Shown here in pieces: positions 1 to 13,532 of a DNA stretch of 64,000 nt. The translations under genes and the position numbers were made by a program. The DNA comes from Luscinia megarhynchos (lineage: Eukaryota > Chordata > Aves > Passeriformes > Turdidae). The notes under the pieces were generated by a model. The model ran no database searches, had not been told where the DNA came from, and saw only the letters and a program-made list of their open reading frames with translations. Position 1 is the first letter of the stretch. Each line of letters begins with the position of its first letter. Location: positions 4,820,146 through 4,884,145 of the forward strand of contig JAPFBE010000002.1 in the NCBI GenBank assembly GCA_034336665.1. Reading direction: 5' to 3'.

Positions 1-2774
1 GCATACAAATTCAAGGTTAAACAAGCACATTAGTTTGACTACCATTTTGTCACTCATTACATCAATCTTGTTTTCTTTTAGAGCACAAGGTTTTGTTTCT
101 GGCCATGTCTAAATATGTGCAACCCCAAAAGCATTGTTTCCTGGTGGAGCAGTACAACTATGCAAGCCAGTGACCTTTTCTGTGGCTTTCACAGCCATGA
201 CAGTAGCTGTGAGCTTCCATGATTTTTTTTCTCAGTAGCTCAAGAACTCTAATTCAGCTTTTAGGTACAAGAGGTTGATTAATAAAAATAGAAGGTTTTC
301 ATGGACACTTATGCAATTGGTTTCTGGAACTTTTATGCCAGCAGTTGTTTCATGTGAGAGGAAAAGAGATTTAGTCTGACATTTGCTGTCATGAGGGAAA
401 ACTAAGTAATGGGATAGGCTGCTCCAAATATCATTTTTGCAGGAAATCTTGTTCTTTCCCAGTAGGTAGAGAAGTTTAATCACTAGGCTAAGCAGAATAG
501 AAAAAGTCCCTTTTCTGGGCAGGAACAGACAGCTTTTTTTCTCTGCAGCATGAGAACAGTATAACCAGAATTTAAACTGCTCCTTACAAAAACCAAAAAC
601 CCTCAAGTTTATTTCTGCACCCTCCCAGGTGAATTTTCCTTTGCTAGGAATAACTTCCTTCATTTTAAACATCACAATGGCAATGCAAATTTACAGAAGA
701 GTGGCTATTTAGAACAGCAAACATGGGGAATGACCCAATCATGTGAGGAAAAGACTGCCAATATTATGAAAGAATAAAGTATTTCAAAACTAGGAGAAAT
801 TTGCTAAGGTGTGAAATCTTAGTGAGAAATCAGACAAATGACATAGAAAACTACTGTGACAGTCTGTGCATTTTGGACCAGTTCTGCAACTGGCTCGTTA
901 ATGAACATAATTATCATTGTTAGCCAAGGATCAGTCCTTTTGGGTTTTTTTTTTATTTACATGGAAGGATATCAAGGAAGGGGATTTCAGTTTGGATGGA
1001 GGCTGTGAATGCATGATTTGCATACATAGCATTAGAAGCAATGAAAATCAAATCAATTTTCAAGACCACTTTCATTTGTAAGTGACATTTGAACAGGGAA
1101 AAAACCAAAACAGTTGTTCAGAAGGTGGTTTATATTAGCCGAAGAAATATTTGAGAAATAGGTAGCCCATTTAAACATGAGGTTTTCTGGATCTCACCCT
1201 TTTGCTGAAATAATTCCTACTGCATCTCTAGAAGAGTGGTCCCCTGCAGTCTTCCACTGGTAGAAGCTATTCTACATGTCTGGCATCACCAAAGCATGCT
1301 GGTGAACAACATTTGTGCTGTTATGATCCTGAAGCCAGTCAGACTGAATCAAACCTCCACCTGTATCCTGTTTTTTCAGCAGTGGCATTTGCTCAGCAGG
1401 GACACAGATAATACCATGCTGTGAGGTCTAAAGGAAGTCTCTTCCACTGCTTTTCCTGTGCCCTGATAATCATGTTACCTCCCCTACCTACAGCTGCTCT
1501 CACTTGATTGTGCTACCTTCTCCCTGCTTTTACTTCTCCCAACAGATTTCTATTCATTGGTATTAGCAAGAGTGGCAGTGGGAGTTCTTCCTCCCCATAA
1601 TTGCCTATTAAGACTCTTGCTTAGAGAAAAAATTAAAAGAAACATTGCAAATACAGAGTAACCCTTTCTCTAGTGCAAATCCTTTCCCTTTTCCCAAGCA
1701 GTAGAGTCAAAGGACTTCTGGAGCTAAAAAACGTATCTGTATTGACACCATTATGTTCAAAATCTGCAGCTGGTCTTTTACTCTTTTTCCTTAGCCTTTC
1801 TGTACTTCTGGTCTCTACAGCATCCTCTGCTAATGATTTCTGCCACTTCCCTATGCCCTCCCTGAAGAATGTATTTTTCTTTTTGAAGCCATCTCCAGCA
1901 GAAGAGCCTGATGAGCAGGCATTCACTGAAGACTCTCCAATCATCCATAACTAAGACTGTACCACATTCTTTCTTCAGCTTGAGGGAAAATTCTCAAATT
2001 GTACCTCCCTTGAACGAAAAAAAATCCTATAGCAGGATATTTTGAGACTTCCCCCCACCTTTTTCAACAACTGTCTCCTCAGAGCAGCAATGAGACCAGC
2101 AGATCTGCCCACAGCCTGTGGGCACAGCACAGTTTATCCAATGGCATGATGACATTTGCTGGATTTGCTCACAGCTCCTTTCCTACAGATTTCTAACACT
2201 TCATTTGATTTTTAACCACTCCTGACATTCCCAGAGAAGTCTCCAGAGTAATACCTGAGCAGTAATTACTGGGAACTTACTTTTCTTACATTACATACAC
2301 TATAGGGATTTCTTGCTCTTATCCCATTTTCTTTCCTATCCCAGTAAGTCCAATACTGACAATATCAGCATTTTTACGCCTGATAATCACCCCCAGCCTG
2401 TTTACCATCAAACCACTGTACTCTAGTGTGGTGTCATTTTGGTGTGCCCTCATGGCATAGGAGGAACCATGAAAAGGGGGCTTAGGAGCAGGTCCAGCTT
2501 CCACTGCAAGCTGAATTGCTGCCTCTGTGCAGTGTGGGTAAGCCAGCCAGACAAGAAAATTAATACACTTTCAGGCTGTTTTCAGCTGCTCTGAGTAGTA
2601 CCAGATCCTTGTCCATCTTCCATCAGTAGTGCTGAAGGCAACTTAGAGTAATTCAGCTTACAGAAACAGGTGAGGACTTGTCAGTCAAATCCACATGTGC
2701 AGAGCTGTGCCTCTGTAGATTGCAGATCTTGTTGTCTGCATAACAGGCCACGGGACCTCACTGAATTTTTCATG
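1..2774. other. Unique AT-rich intergenic sequence
   Basis: No exon or repeat is recognised. A POU-type octamer ATTTGCAT lies at 1016-1023. The ORFs here (up to 147 codons on the minus strand) have no domain and are not supported. Confidence 0.6.
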
Positions 2775-3200
2775 TTCATAGAATCATTAAGGGTAGAAAA
2801 GGCCCTTAAAATCATTAAGTGGAACTACCAATCCAGCACCACCATGAAACCACATCAGGTACCATATCCATATGGTTTTTGAGCAATTACAGGGATAGTG
2901 GCTCCACAGCTTCTCTGAGCAGTCTATTCCAATGCTTTTACAACACTTTCCATGCAAAATTTTTCCTAATATCTAGTCTAAGCTTCTTTGTTGCAACTTG
3001 AGGCCAATTCCTCTCATCCTGTCATTTGTTACCTGGGAGAAGAGACTGACCCCCAACTTGCTACAACCTGCTTTCAGGAACTTGCAGAAAGTGATAAGGT
3101 ATCTCCTGAGCCTCCTTTTCTCCAGGCTAAACAACCCCAGCTCCCTCAGCCACTCCTCATCAGACTCCAGACCCTTCACAGCTGTGTTGCCCATCTTTTC
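2775..3200 (-). mobile_element. CR1 LINE 3' fragment (antisense)
   Basis: The plus strand begins tcatagaatcattaagggta (reverse complement of the CR1 tail). It continues through attccaatgcttttacaaca and ctccttttctccaggctaaa, ending near gctgtgttgcccatctttt. Diverged and non-coding. Confidence 0.85.
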
Positions 3201-6200
3201 AGATTAGAGTTTAGTCTTTTAGACAAGCATTCATCCCTGGCTTAAAGATGCCCAAGAGATTTCACAAGAGGTTAGTATCAGTATTCATAATCAGAATTCA
3301 TGCAGCTTTAGTGTTACTGCTGATATTTCTTACGGTCTTTTTTGCTAGACATGAGTCCTCTAACTCTAGTTTTGTTCCGTGATAACATTGCTAAACTCAA
3401 GAGGCAAAGTTCCAAGACTCTCACCATAAATCTTACTTTCTAGCCCTTCTGTCACTCTCATTGCTCTTTTCCCATCTCCCAGTTTCTCAGCATCCTTTGG
3501 AAGGACATCCCATATTTTGACATGCTTGAATGGCAGAAGCACCCTTGCCAGCATAACAGCTGCTCTTGCCTCGCTGAGAAGTCCTTGAAAAACAAGGGTC
3601 AAAGAACGAAGCAGAAGTTCTTGTGATAACAGAAGCCTGACCTTGCATTCAGCTTTTGAACTTTCCTCATACCCTGCACACCACCAGCTCTTAGGTCTCC
3701 ATTACTTTCATCAGTTTTTTCGGAGCTCCCATGGTCAGTGCCTGATCGCTCAGGCTAGATCAGGGCCATCCAACCCAGTGACCACCCTCTGGTGACTGAT
3801 TCCTGACAAGAAGCCAGAGACCCTGGCAGGCACACAGCCATACCTTCCTAGGATAATCCCTTCGCTTCCACCAACTTCCCATTTAGGAATGCTGACCAGA
3901 GCCAGCGCCTGCTCCTGTCATCTTTGCTGAACTACATGGCCAGCAGACCAAGTTTTACCTTTTTCACTGGAACAAGCAGGATTTTTATTTTCTGCATTTT
4001 AAGACTAATTTACACATCTTTAAATGACATTTTAAGCAATAAAAAGAAATTAATACACGTACTCTGGAGTGATATAGCAAAAGAAATAAATTGCATTTTT
4101 AAGTTCTCTTGAGGACAGCTCTGCAGCCTTCAAAAAGCAGTTAGATTAACCACAGGAGAACAATCTTCATAAGAGTGCTACTAAAAATGATTAAGTTGCC
4201 AATTTGTTTTAATATAAGCCTTACAGTTTAGAAAGACTCCTTCAAAATGTAGCAAAACTTAAACTAGATTTACTATGTAAATTATACTGAAGCACCTGAA
4301 TGGGCTTTGGATGTTTCTGCATGACATTCCCTTCAGCCTTGGGAATGTATGAAGTCCTAAAGTAGTTCAGTGTTAGGGAAGGAAAACAGTATGCCAACTT
4401 ACAGCATCTCTAAGCCTGCTGTGTGATCTAAACCTGAACATAGAATTATTGTAAGGGTTGCATTATTGACAGTCAGTACATTCAGAAATACCATTTGTTT
4501 TATTTAAGAGAATGGATGTCTGACAGAGCCCTCTACAGAGATTTACCAAGTCTAGCTCTTAGCATGCATTATTTAAGACCTGGTGATTGTCTCCAGTTAA
4601 AAAGTGTGTGCTGATTTTCATCAGAAAGCCTTATCTACTTTTCTAGTTTTGAATCAGCAATTAGAAAACTAAACCCAAACGAAAACAACTGAAAAATAAG
4701 AGGTATTGGCCTATTTTGAGGATGCTGTATTGTCACAGGTTTCATGAAAACAGGCAGCACTAGGGAAGAAGGACATGTATTAGTGCAAGGCAGCAGCAGA
4801 GCCCAGCAGGAGGAGAGGCTTTGCTTCCAAGTCCGGATGACTTTAACATGAGTTTCAGGGTGAGGTTCTTCATTACTGCTTCTACTAGTTACTGTATTAT
4901 ATATACAGGTGCCTGTATTTTCCACATGACTCAAGAGTTTGGGCTCTTCCACAAGTTTGTTTCCTGGAGTCACAAGGTAGTAGGAAACACCCTATTCACT
5001 CAAAGGTAATGTGAGCTCTTGCTGTTGGAAAGAAACCTATAGATGCAATACAATACAAACCAAGTAAAACTCAGTCTAAGTGTGGTAAATAATTTTGAGG
5101 ACCTGAAAAGCGGGCAATTTCTTTGTTCTCTTTCAGAATATAAAGAAATATGCTAAACCATTTTTTTCTGAAAAAAAAAGGAAGTAAATAAACATTTGCA
5201 GATTTAAAGTTATTTTAGGTTATTCATTGCAGTCTTCATCCCTTCATCCAGATTGGAGTAACCTAGGAAGTAATCTAATTACTTTCTTATCATAAAATAT
5301 ATCTCTTTCAAATTGCAAATATAACCCTGAAGCTCCAGGGATTTGTCCTCCAGGAGATAAACAAAAGCACCTGCCCCACTAGTACATTTATAACATTTGG
5401 TTTTCATTTACTCTTACCCAAGTAATATAAGATTTTGAGCAGTCACATTGAGCAATTTGTGGCATGCAACCTCTTTATGAACCCTGGCAAGAAACTTTAA
5501 TAGTAACCACTCCAGAGCAGACATTACCAAGTATTGCCAACCAGTCTGGCAAGTTGTACTAGCTTCTCTGTAGGTCTGTTACTTGCCAGAGGTTTGGTAA
5601 TGCCTTCCCAAAAGCACTTTAGTGTGGTACATTTCAAGTGTTATTTCTCTGTGATTTTTTTCCTAATTAAATATTTAAATGGGGTCAGAATTTTAGATTC
5701 AGGTATTTTCTTTATAATGTATACATAAATAATTGAAATTATTCAAGTCAGAACAGCTGGAGCCTACAGGTCAACAAGAGGTCTTGGAAACTCAGGCTGT
5801 AAACCAAAACAAAGCTCAGCAGGAAGGTGGAAGGATGGCCCAGTACTGCTACACTTCATTTATCAACAAATTTCTTCAGATACCTTCCACGACTAAGGAC
5901 TAACTCGGGTCTGCACCTTCCTTTACTACTGCCTTATTAACATGTTGCAGTTATAGGTGGCCATACAAGGCTAGTGGAAGTAAAACAATGGATATTTTTT
6001 TTTTAATGCACACCCACGATAGGTATCTCCTTTAAAGCCAGATCTCAGCACAACTTGCATGGCAATGACTCACAATAGTCATTTCTCTTCAGTGTAGTTG
6101 TATTTATATATCTTGGCTGTGATGCTGCTTTACCTGTAGTAACAGGGTTCACCAAAAACTCTGCAGTGGCTGCACTGGATTATAGGCAGTGAAGGAACTG

Positions 6201-6638
6201 TGAGGCTTCCTGGCAACACAAAACATTTAGGACTCAATCAAACACAGCACATGAGGTGCTCATCAGCCAAGGCCAACGCTGGCCAGTTGTGCAGAGGAGA
6301 ACACAGCTCCATGGGCAGCAGGGAGCCAGCAGCAGTGCAGTGAGAGCACTGAGACTGAGGAGACCTGTGCTGCAGCCTCAGCCAGGACTGTGCTTCAGTC
6401 AGTTCATATGTGTGCCAAATTAGTAGCTCTGGGAGCAGGGATGGGAACCCAGACTTCCTTCTCAGTGGGTGTCATATCCAAAAATAAGTCATGACTTCTC
6501 ATTTGTATTTCCCTACTACAAGTACCTCTCCCTATCCTATAAGAGGGGGATGGGGGGAAAGCAACCTTTAGAAAGGGTTGTGGCTATGATTATCCAGGGA
6601 ATGCCAAACAATCAGGATGAGAAGGCCCCCAAGTTGCA

Positions 6639-6660
6639 GGGCTCAGGGCTCAGGGCTCAG
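6639..6660. repeat. GGGCTCA x3 short tandem repeat
   Basis: Three perfect 7-bp copies followed by the partial unit gctc. Confidence 0.75.
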
Positions 6661-7186
6661 CTCTACATTTAACACATCCTACTGGGTACCTGCAGACTGG
6701 TGCATTTTGATTTTCCTTAGTCTCGGCTACTGACCTCCTGCAGCACAATCTTTCCTGTGCCTGACACATGCCAGGTCCCTTTTCAGGGCTTTGAAATGCA
6801 TTCCAATATTTTGTGACTCCCCTCCTGCAATGCATGCCACTTGCCCACAGTGGACAAAAGGAATAAGATGTCCTTGTAAGCTCTAGGGAACCATTCCTCC
6901 TTAATCCTTCTGCTTGTTATGAAGTCTTCTCAAGCCTTTGAGTTATACACTGTATATACGCTGCCAACACACAGAAAATTTACTTGTTTTTGCCATCAGA
7001 ACAGCAATTCCAATAAGAAACTTAATGAAAAACTGCTTCTTTCCTGGTCAAACACAAGTTGCCAGGAGCGTTCCTGAGACTAGTCTTTAATCCCTGGCCA
7101 AAGGAAAACAATATGGTGCATAATTATCAAGCTGGAAGTCAAAGTTGGATAATCTCCTACTGCTCATCTTTGTGGCCAGCACACAA

Positions 7187-7200
7187 ACAGGAGGTGGCAG
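7187..7200 (+). promoter_or_regulatory. CTCF-like motif (weaker match)
   Basis: ACAGGAGGTGGCAG agrees with 12 of 14 positions of the CTCF core CCASYAGRKGGCRS. A sequence-only candidate. Confidence 0.3.
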
Positions 7201-9440
7201 ACTGCCTGCCTTGCACAGTAAACCTTGATCTGTCACAGGAGCTCACCATCTATCTACCAGGCCAGCAAAGGCTTGTGTGCTCGAGAGGAGGAACAATGTT
7301 CCTTTTCCCTTGTAAAGGGACATGAATTAAAGATCAAAGTTAATATTCTCTGGGTTTTATTTCTTCTGTGAAAAAAGAACATACTAGGATTCATCAAACT
7401 GACTGAAAAAAATCTTATAAAATAATGACCAAAGCCTTTCAATTGTCATAACAGTGAGTGTGGAAAAAGTGTGCAGACTGCATCCTATTTACCTAGGGCA
7501 TGAGGCCAGGTTGCTTGCAGGAAAAAGTGAGAGAAATAAAACAAATATATTTGTGTTGCTTACTGCATTTTAGGTATTAAAATTGTCCATTTTTTCAAAA
7601 GAAAAAAAGAAAGTTTAGTCAGATATCAAAGGACTCACAGAAAAAGAGTGAGGATTATTGCCTATTTAAATAAAATACAAGATCAAAGTACTTCCAAATG
7701 AAACATTCACAATATTGCCATGATTTAAGAATTATGAATCTAATTCTGAAAATTGAGATAATTATAAATTATCCATGCACATGAATTTATTTTAGAGTAA
7801 TTTTTAGCTGCAAATGTAACAGGCACTAATGATGGACAGAAGTCTAAGAATAAAAGCTAGGCACCTGGAACACAGTATAAACTTAGGAAATATATGAATT
7901 AACAACTAAAAGAAAAGGAGCAGGAGCATTTAGGTACATGAAGCACTAGAGGCATTTGAGTCATCACTTCTGAAAGCTTGACTTTCCATCCAGACAACAC
8001 CCATGGCCCAGCAGAGGCAGATGTGTCAAGAGTGCCACCAAGCTCAAAGCCTCTCCTTTGCTCCACAACTGGATTTGACTGGACAGCAGACAGCTCATAA
8101 GACATTTATAATAAAGCTTATTATAAAAATAGCTTCTAAACCTCCTTGCAGCTTGCATTTAAGTAGATTTAAGATCTATTTGAAAAGCCTACCAAGTGCA
8201 ACTCCTACATATGTACTACAAAGGCAGCTGAAAAAAATACACTGCCTTCTTTCAACCCAGATATGAGATTTCTACATTTCTGTGGAATTTCACAGACACA
8301 GAAGTGCAGGAAAGACTACTCCTGCCCTGAACCATGCAGTCCATATCAAAGCTGATTAATCTGCACAGCTTTCTCATTCTAGACTTGAATCAGTAGATAT
8401 GAACTTAGATGGACATTGGGATCTGTGTTCCCAGCTCCCACATTTTTCAGTCTTTCATGCTTGTAGTTTTTCTTAAAATTTTAGGTCTTTCTGTGAAAGT
8501 GTAAGCTATTTTTTTATTTAGGAGAAAATTTTTGCCCTTATTTGCAAGGAAGAGAAGGCAGGACAAGCCAAATGAACATCATTTGGTCTGCAAACAAAAC
8601 TGAAACAAAAAAAGGGGGAAGTTATGTGTGTTCTTAAACTCACTCATGATTTGTGGCTGACTCAGTTTTTGCAAATGCTTCATTTAGCACTGGAATTGAA
8701 ATATAATTATCAAAGTACTATCTGAGAGGAAGATGGAAAAACTACTGCTGGTGAGACATTTCTTGTAAATGGTCTCCTTCCTTCTCAACTCTAGATATTA
8801 TAGTAGTATCTCATCAGAAAAGAAAAAAAAGGCACAGATCCAGTTAGCCCATGACTCCTGCCCAGTTTATCATCACAAAGTCCACATAAGTTTTCAAAGG
8901 CTTTTATAGAATTTATATACCTAAAACTTATTGGACCTGAATGAAGATAGAGGGGGGAAAGCATATCTTGTACAAATAAACAGTGGCATATCAGGTGCCA
9001 AGTTACTAAGGGTGTTCATGCCTGGTTTAGTTAAACAGGAGCTCAGTTTCAGGTGCTGAGGCCCATCCTGTGAAGCCCTTTACCTGATATAACCACACTG
9101 AGGTTCCTGGAGCTCCTTTTCATTTGAAAGTAAAAGCCCCTCCAGAAGAGAAGCAGCAATCACTTTCCAAAGGAAAAGCAGTGGGAAAAAAAGAATCTGC
9201 ACAGAGATCTATGGAAGTCCTGCAGCAACTACATCAGCTGCAACCCCATGGTCCTGTCACTAGCAAATCCAAAATCCTGACCTTGTTTTAAATATAAATC
9301 AGTTCCTTGTCCAAGTCATTCCTCCTGTACAACCTAGATGCAACTGCCCCTTGTTTTCAGATCCCTGGTGTCCCTGACATGCTAAAAGAAGAGCAAAGTC
9401 TTAACTTGGTCCCAATTTCACTTGACACACCTGAATGACA

Positions 9441-10240
9441 GGATGCCATCCAGAGGGATCTGGACAGGCTCTTAAGCACACCCATGAGATTCTGGTGAGG
9501 TTCAACAAGACCAAGTGCCAGGTGCTGCCCTCTGGGTTGGGGCAACCCCCAGTACCAACACAGGCTGGGGATGAAGAGATGGAGAGCAGCCTTGGGAGAA
9601 GGACCTGGGGGTGCAAGTGGATGAGAGGCTGGACATGACCCAGCCATGGGCACTCACAGCCCAGAGAGACAAACGTGTCCTGGGCTGCCTCCCAAAGCAG
9701 GGTGAGGGAGGGATTCTATCCTTCTGCTCCTCTCTGGTGAGATTCCATCAAGAGCACTGGGTCCAGCTTTGGGACCCCAGCACAGAAAGGACATTGACCT
9801 GCTGGAGCAAGTCCAGAGGAGGCCAACAAAATGATCAGAGGGATGAAGCATCTGTCCTATGAGGAAAGGCCAAGAGAATTAGATTTTTTCAGCCTGGAGA
9901 AGAAAAGGGCTTTGGGGTGACCTAATTTCTGCCCTCCAGTACCCGAAGGAAACCTACAAGATGGAGAGGGACTTTTTACAAGGGGGGGGAATGGATTCAA
10001 ACTAGAAGAGAGTAGGTTTAGATTAGATATCAGGAATAAATTCTTCCCTGGGAAGGTGGTGAGACACTGCAACAGATTTTTCAGAGAAGCTGTGGATGCC
10101 CTATCCCTGGAGGTGTTCAAGGCCAGGCTGGATATGGCTTTGAGCAACCTGGTCTCATGGAAGGTGTCCCTGCCCATGGCAGGGCTGTTGAAACTAGATG
10201 GTCTTTAAGGTTCCTTTCATCTGAGGCCATTCTATGACAC
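9441..10240 (+). mobile_element. CR1 LINE 3' fragment (sense)
   Basis: Runs from the RT C-terminal region (ggatgccatccagagggatc, aagaccaagtgccaggtgct) through gcctggagaagaaaagggct to the tail gatggtctttaaggttcctt and ccattctatgaca. Multiple frame breaks. About 800 bp, 5'-truncated. Confidence 0.85.
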
Positions 10241-13200
10241 TTATAAAATACAAATCTCCTAATTGTAGAGAGTATTTGAATGATAGGATTGTGGCCTGCT
10301 CATTGGAGTATTATAATAGAAATGTTATCTTACAGAGAAAATGCAACCCCACAAGTCCACTTTTACTATGATTAGGGAAATGGGGCAGGGAAAAATTCCT
10401 GGACTTGCTCCTGTTTCTCAGTGATCTTAGTGTTCTATTTCTTGTTTTTGTGGAGATAGAACAATCTATTAATCTTGGGATAGAAGACTGAAGTCAGAAC
10501 TGTTCTTGGCCATCAGACTTTCTGCATGACCTCAGGCAACTCACTGTCTTTCTGTGCCCAAGTGCACTCATGAGGAAAGTGAGATTTTATTTAAAATCCC
10601 TTTCTAAGAAGGATAAGACCATGCACTCCTAGAAAGTGCTGAACAACAGTTAACAGTTTTGAAAAATAAACCAGAAAATGCTTACTTAAACTCTGTGAGT
10701 AGAGCTGCCCCCTTATTGTGTGTGAAGTTAAACAGCATCTTAATGCTTGTAACTCTTTGGTAAAATTCAGCTTTTACAATGCACGTGTGGAAAAATGAAC
10801 TAATTTTTTTGTCCTTGCCAAAAAAGGGATACATGTTGAATCACTCATGAAAGGTTAGAAAATAAGGCTATGTAAGATGAGAAAACAATTCCTGTAGGCT
10901 AGTCCTGCCTGTAGTGAGATCTCTAGTGGAGTTCCCACATGTCTCCAGGGCATCAGAATAGATCCTTAGAAGGTTTCAAATTCCATTTCAGTATTCCAAT
11001 TACAGAGTTTACAACAGCCTGAGCAGTGCTTGGTCTTTGAGAGAATATGCTCTAGAGACAGTTAGTGTTTTGCAGTCTCTTTGGAAGCTGACATCAGTGC
11101 AGGAGGCACTGTTGTCTTTTCCATACATATGAAGTGGAAATTATTTTGAAGTGGTAAAGTGATTTTTTTTTTAGAAGCCCTCAAGCCTGATTATTTTAGA
11201 ATAGTTTTTTGTTTGTATCTCCTTTCACTGTATTATATTGAGAAAACTTGCATTGAATTATCTTTTACAATTGTTATTTCTCAAGTTTGTTCTTAAAGAT
11301 GACAGGTTTCTTGACTGAATTCCAAAGACAACAGGCTAGCCCAGTGTCCCACATTAATTGTAGTTCTTTTAAATTAGTACTTGGAGCAGAAGAAGCAACA
11401 ATGAAATTAATAAATCCAGAAATTCATGAAATAACTATAGGCTTTCTGAAAAACAGTGTGAATTATTCATCACTTTAGTTAAACTACTTATCATTAGCTG
11501 AAGTGGCAGGAAGACAGCTGGTGCTTTAAAATCTTAAGAAAAATGTGTAAGATACAGCAGCATTTGGTCTCTTGTGAAATGAACTTGACTGTAGTGTTCC
11601 CTCCCTCAAGAATTCAGCTTCTAAAACCCCAAGAACAAGAAAACACATCCTCTTTTGGGAATGTCTCAACTCTGCATCCTTTTAATAAGGCAAACTTTTT
11701 ATTTCATTTGGGTTAAATTGGGGAGTTAAAAAACCACACATCACATTTTCACTCTCCTACTTTAAAATGCAGTCTGTAGGTTCAAAGAAGGCAAAGCAAT
11801 CATTCAAAAATCTTCTAAGACCTTTCATAATAGAATATATTTGAAAGCTACTAAATAGATGCTCGGTATCCAAAGCAGCTTAGGGCACAAAAAATGGAGG
11901 TTACACAACTCAACTGAGATGCTTATGTAGATTATCACAGCTCTGAAAATAAAGCCATTTTTTTCCCTAATAATCCTGAGGTAAGCAATCATTATTGTAG
12001 CTGTTCTTTCTGTTTGGTTCTGGTCAATAGTTTGGGGGATTTGTTCATCCTAGTGCACAACACCCATCCTGGTGTAGTAACTCTTCCCATGATTGGGCAT
12101 CACATTTTGTTATCCTCTTCAAGAAATATTTTATTTCTTGGGAGACACTTGACTTCTGAATAAAACAAGATAGGAGCATTTACACAATTTTATTACATTT
12201 TAAAAGAATTATTAAGTTGATAAACTCCTTCCTCCTGCCTTTTGTACCCAAGGAAGACAAAAAAAATCTATTTCTGCAGGAAATTGCATTTAAAATGCAA
12301 AGAAATAAAATTTGATTGAGACATCTGAAAAATACAACATCAAGAAGTTAAAATGTATAAAACAAACCAATGGGTATTCACTGTCAGCTAAGTACTTCCC
12401 ATTAAGCATTAGAATTTACTAACTTATTGTTTTTAAGACACTTTCATCTGTATTTTTTCTAGTCTAGCAATAAACAAGACATTTCTCTTACCAAGCAGCT
12501 CCAGTGAAGTTACACAAACCAGCATTTCCACAAGCTTAGAAGCAGACCAAAGAAGGACCAGAAGCAAACAGTTCATTTGAGCAGTTCTGCTCCACACATT
12601 ACTCATTCAAAACCCATTTCATCTGGCCTGCCCCTTGGCTAGGCTCGGTAATTCATGAAGACCTTGTAGGAGCTTGCCTCTGAAATTGTTATTTGTCTGC
12701 TGAGTTTGGTTACATTGGTCAGATGTTTCTCAATATTATGGGAAGAGCTAAATGGAGAGGAGATGAACACCTGGAAAAACCATGTACTTCAATAACCAGC
12801 CCAAAGTCAGAAACAAAGTAAGACTTCAGTAGATATGTTCTTACATAAATAAGTTGCTTTCTCAAAGAAACTGATAGATGCACTGCACCAAAACATGTAC
12901 TTACTTAAATACAGACTTGAGGTAAAGTTTAGCAAGCTTGAAAACACAAGATTACTTGACCAAATGGTTGCTGAGATATCCAGATCAAGCACTCATCTCT
13001 GCCAGCATCCTGATTTACAGCTCACAGGTGCACACAGCCATAGGTAAACCCAAGAACCAGATAAGTAAGTGGTCACATATCTCCAGGCTGCTAATTCAAC
13101 TTCCCTGGTCCAGTGAGCTGCAAGAACCAGGCTGATTGATGCAGGAAAAGGAGCCTGGAGCTGAGGACAAACATAGTGAGCAAAGACAGCCTGGTGACAG

Positions 13201-13514
13201 GGTACACCAACAGAAAAGACAAGGCAAAAATTATTAACCAGTCCAGCATCCAGGAGAAGCAGAGAACAGGGCTTCCATGTAAGTCCTAGGTCTGTGCAGA
13301 ACAGAGGACCAAAGGCAGGACTGCAGATAAAGTACCAGGAGTATGGAGACAGCCTCCAGCTAGAAACATCACCCTCAGGACAAGGGGAAATGAAAACTTC
13401 CCTGGACAGAGGATTTGTGAGAAGATCATGTGGGGCTCTCCAGACCATTTACACTAATCAGTGCCTTCCAGGCCTCACCTACAATCAGACCTAAAGTGCT
13501 CTGTCTGTGTGTTG

Positions 13515-13532
13515 CTTCTTCTTCTTCTTCTT
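13515..13532. repeat. (CTT)6 microsatellite
   Basis: Six perfect CTT units. Confidence 0.85.

Larger units (their letters stand above)
3201..9440. other. Unique AT-rich intergenic sequence
   Basis: No exon is supported. It contains a short tandem GGGCTCA x3 at 6639-6660 and a CTCF-like match at 7187-7200. Otherwise single-copy, with only short ORFs. Confidence 0.55.
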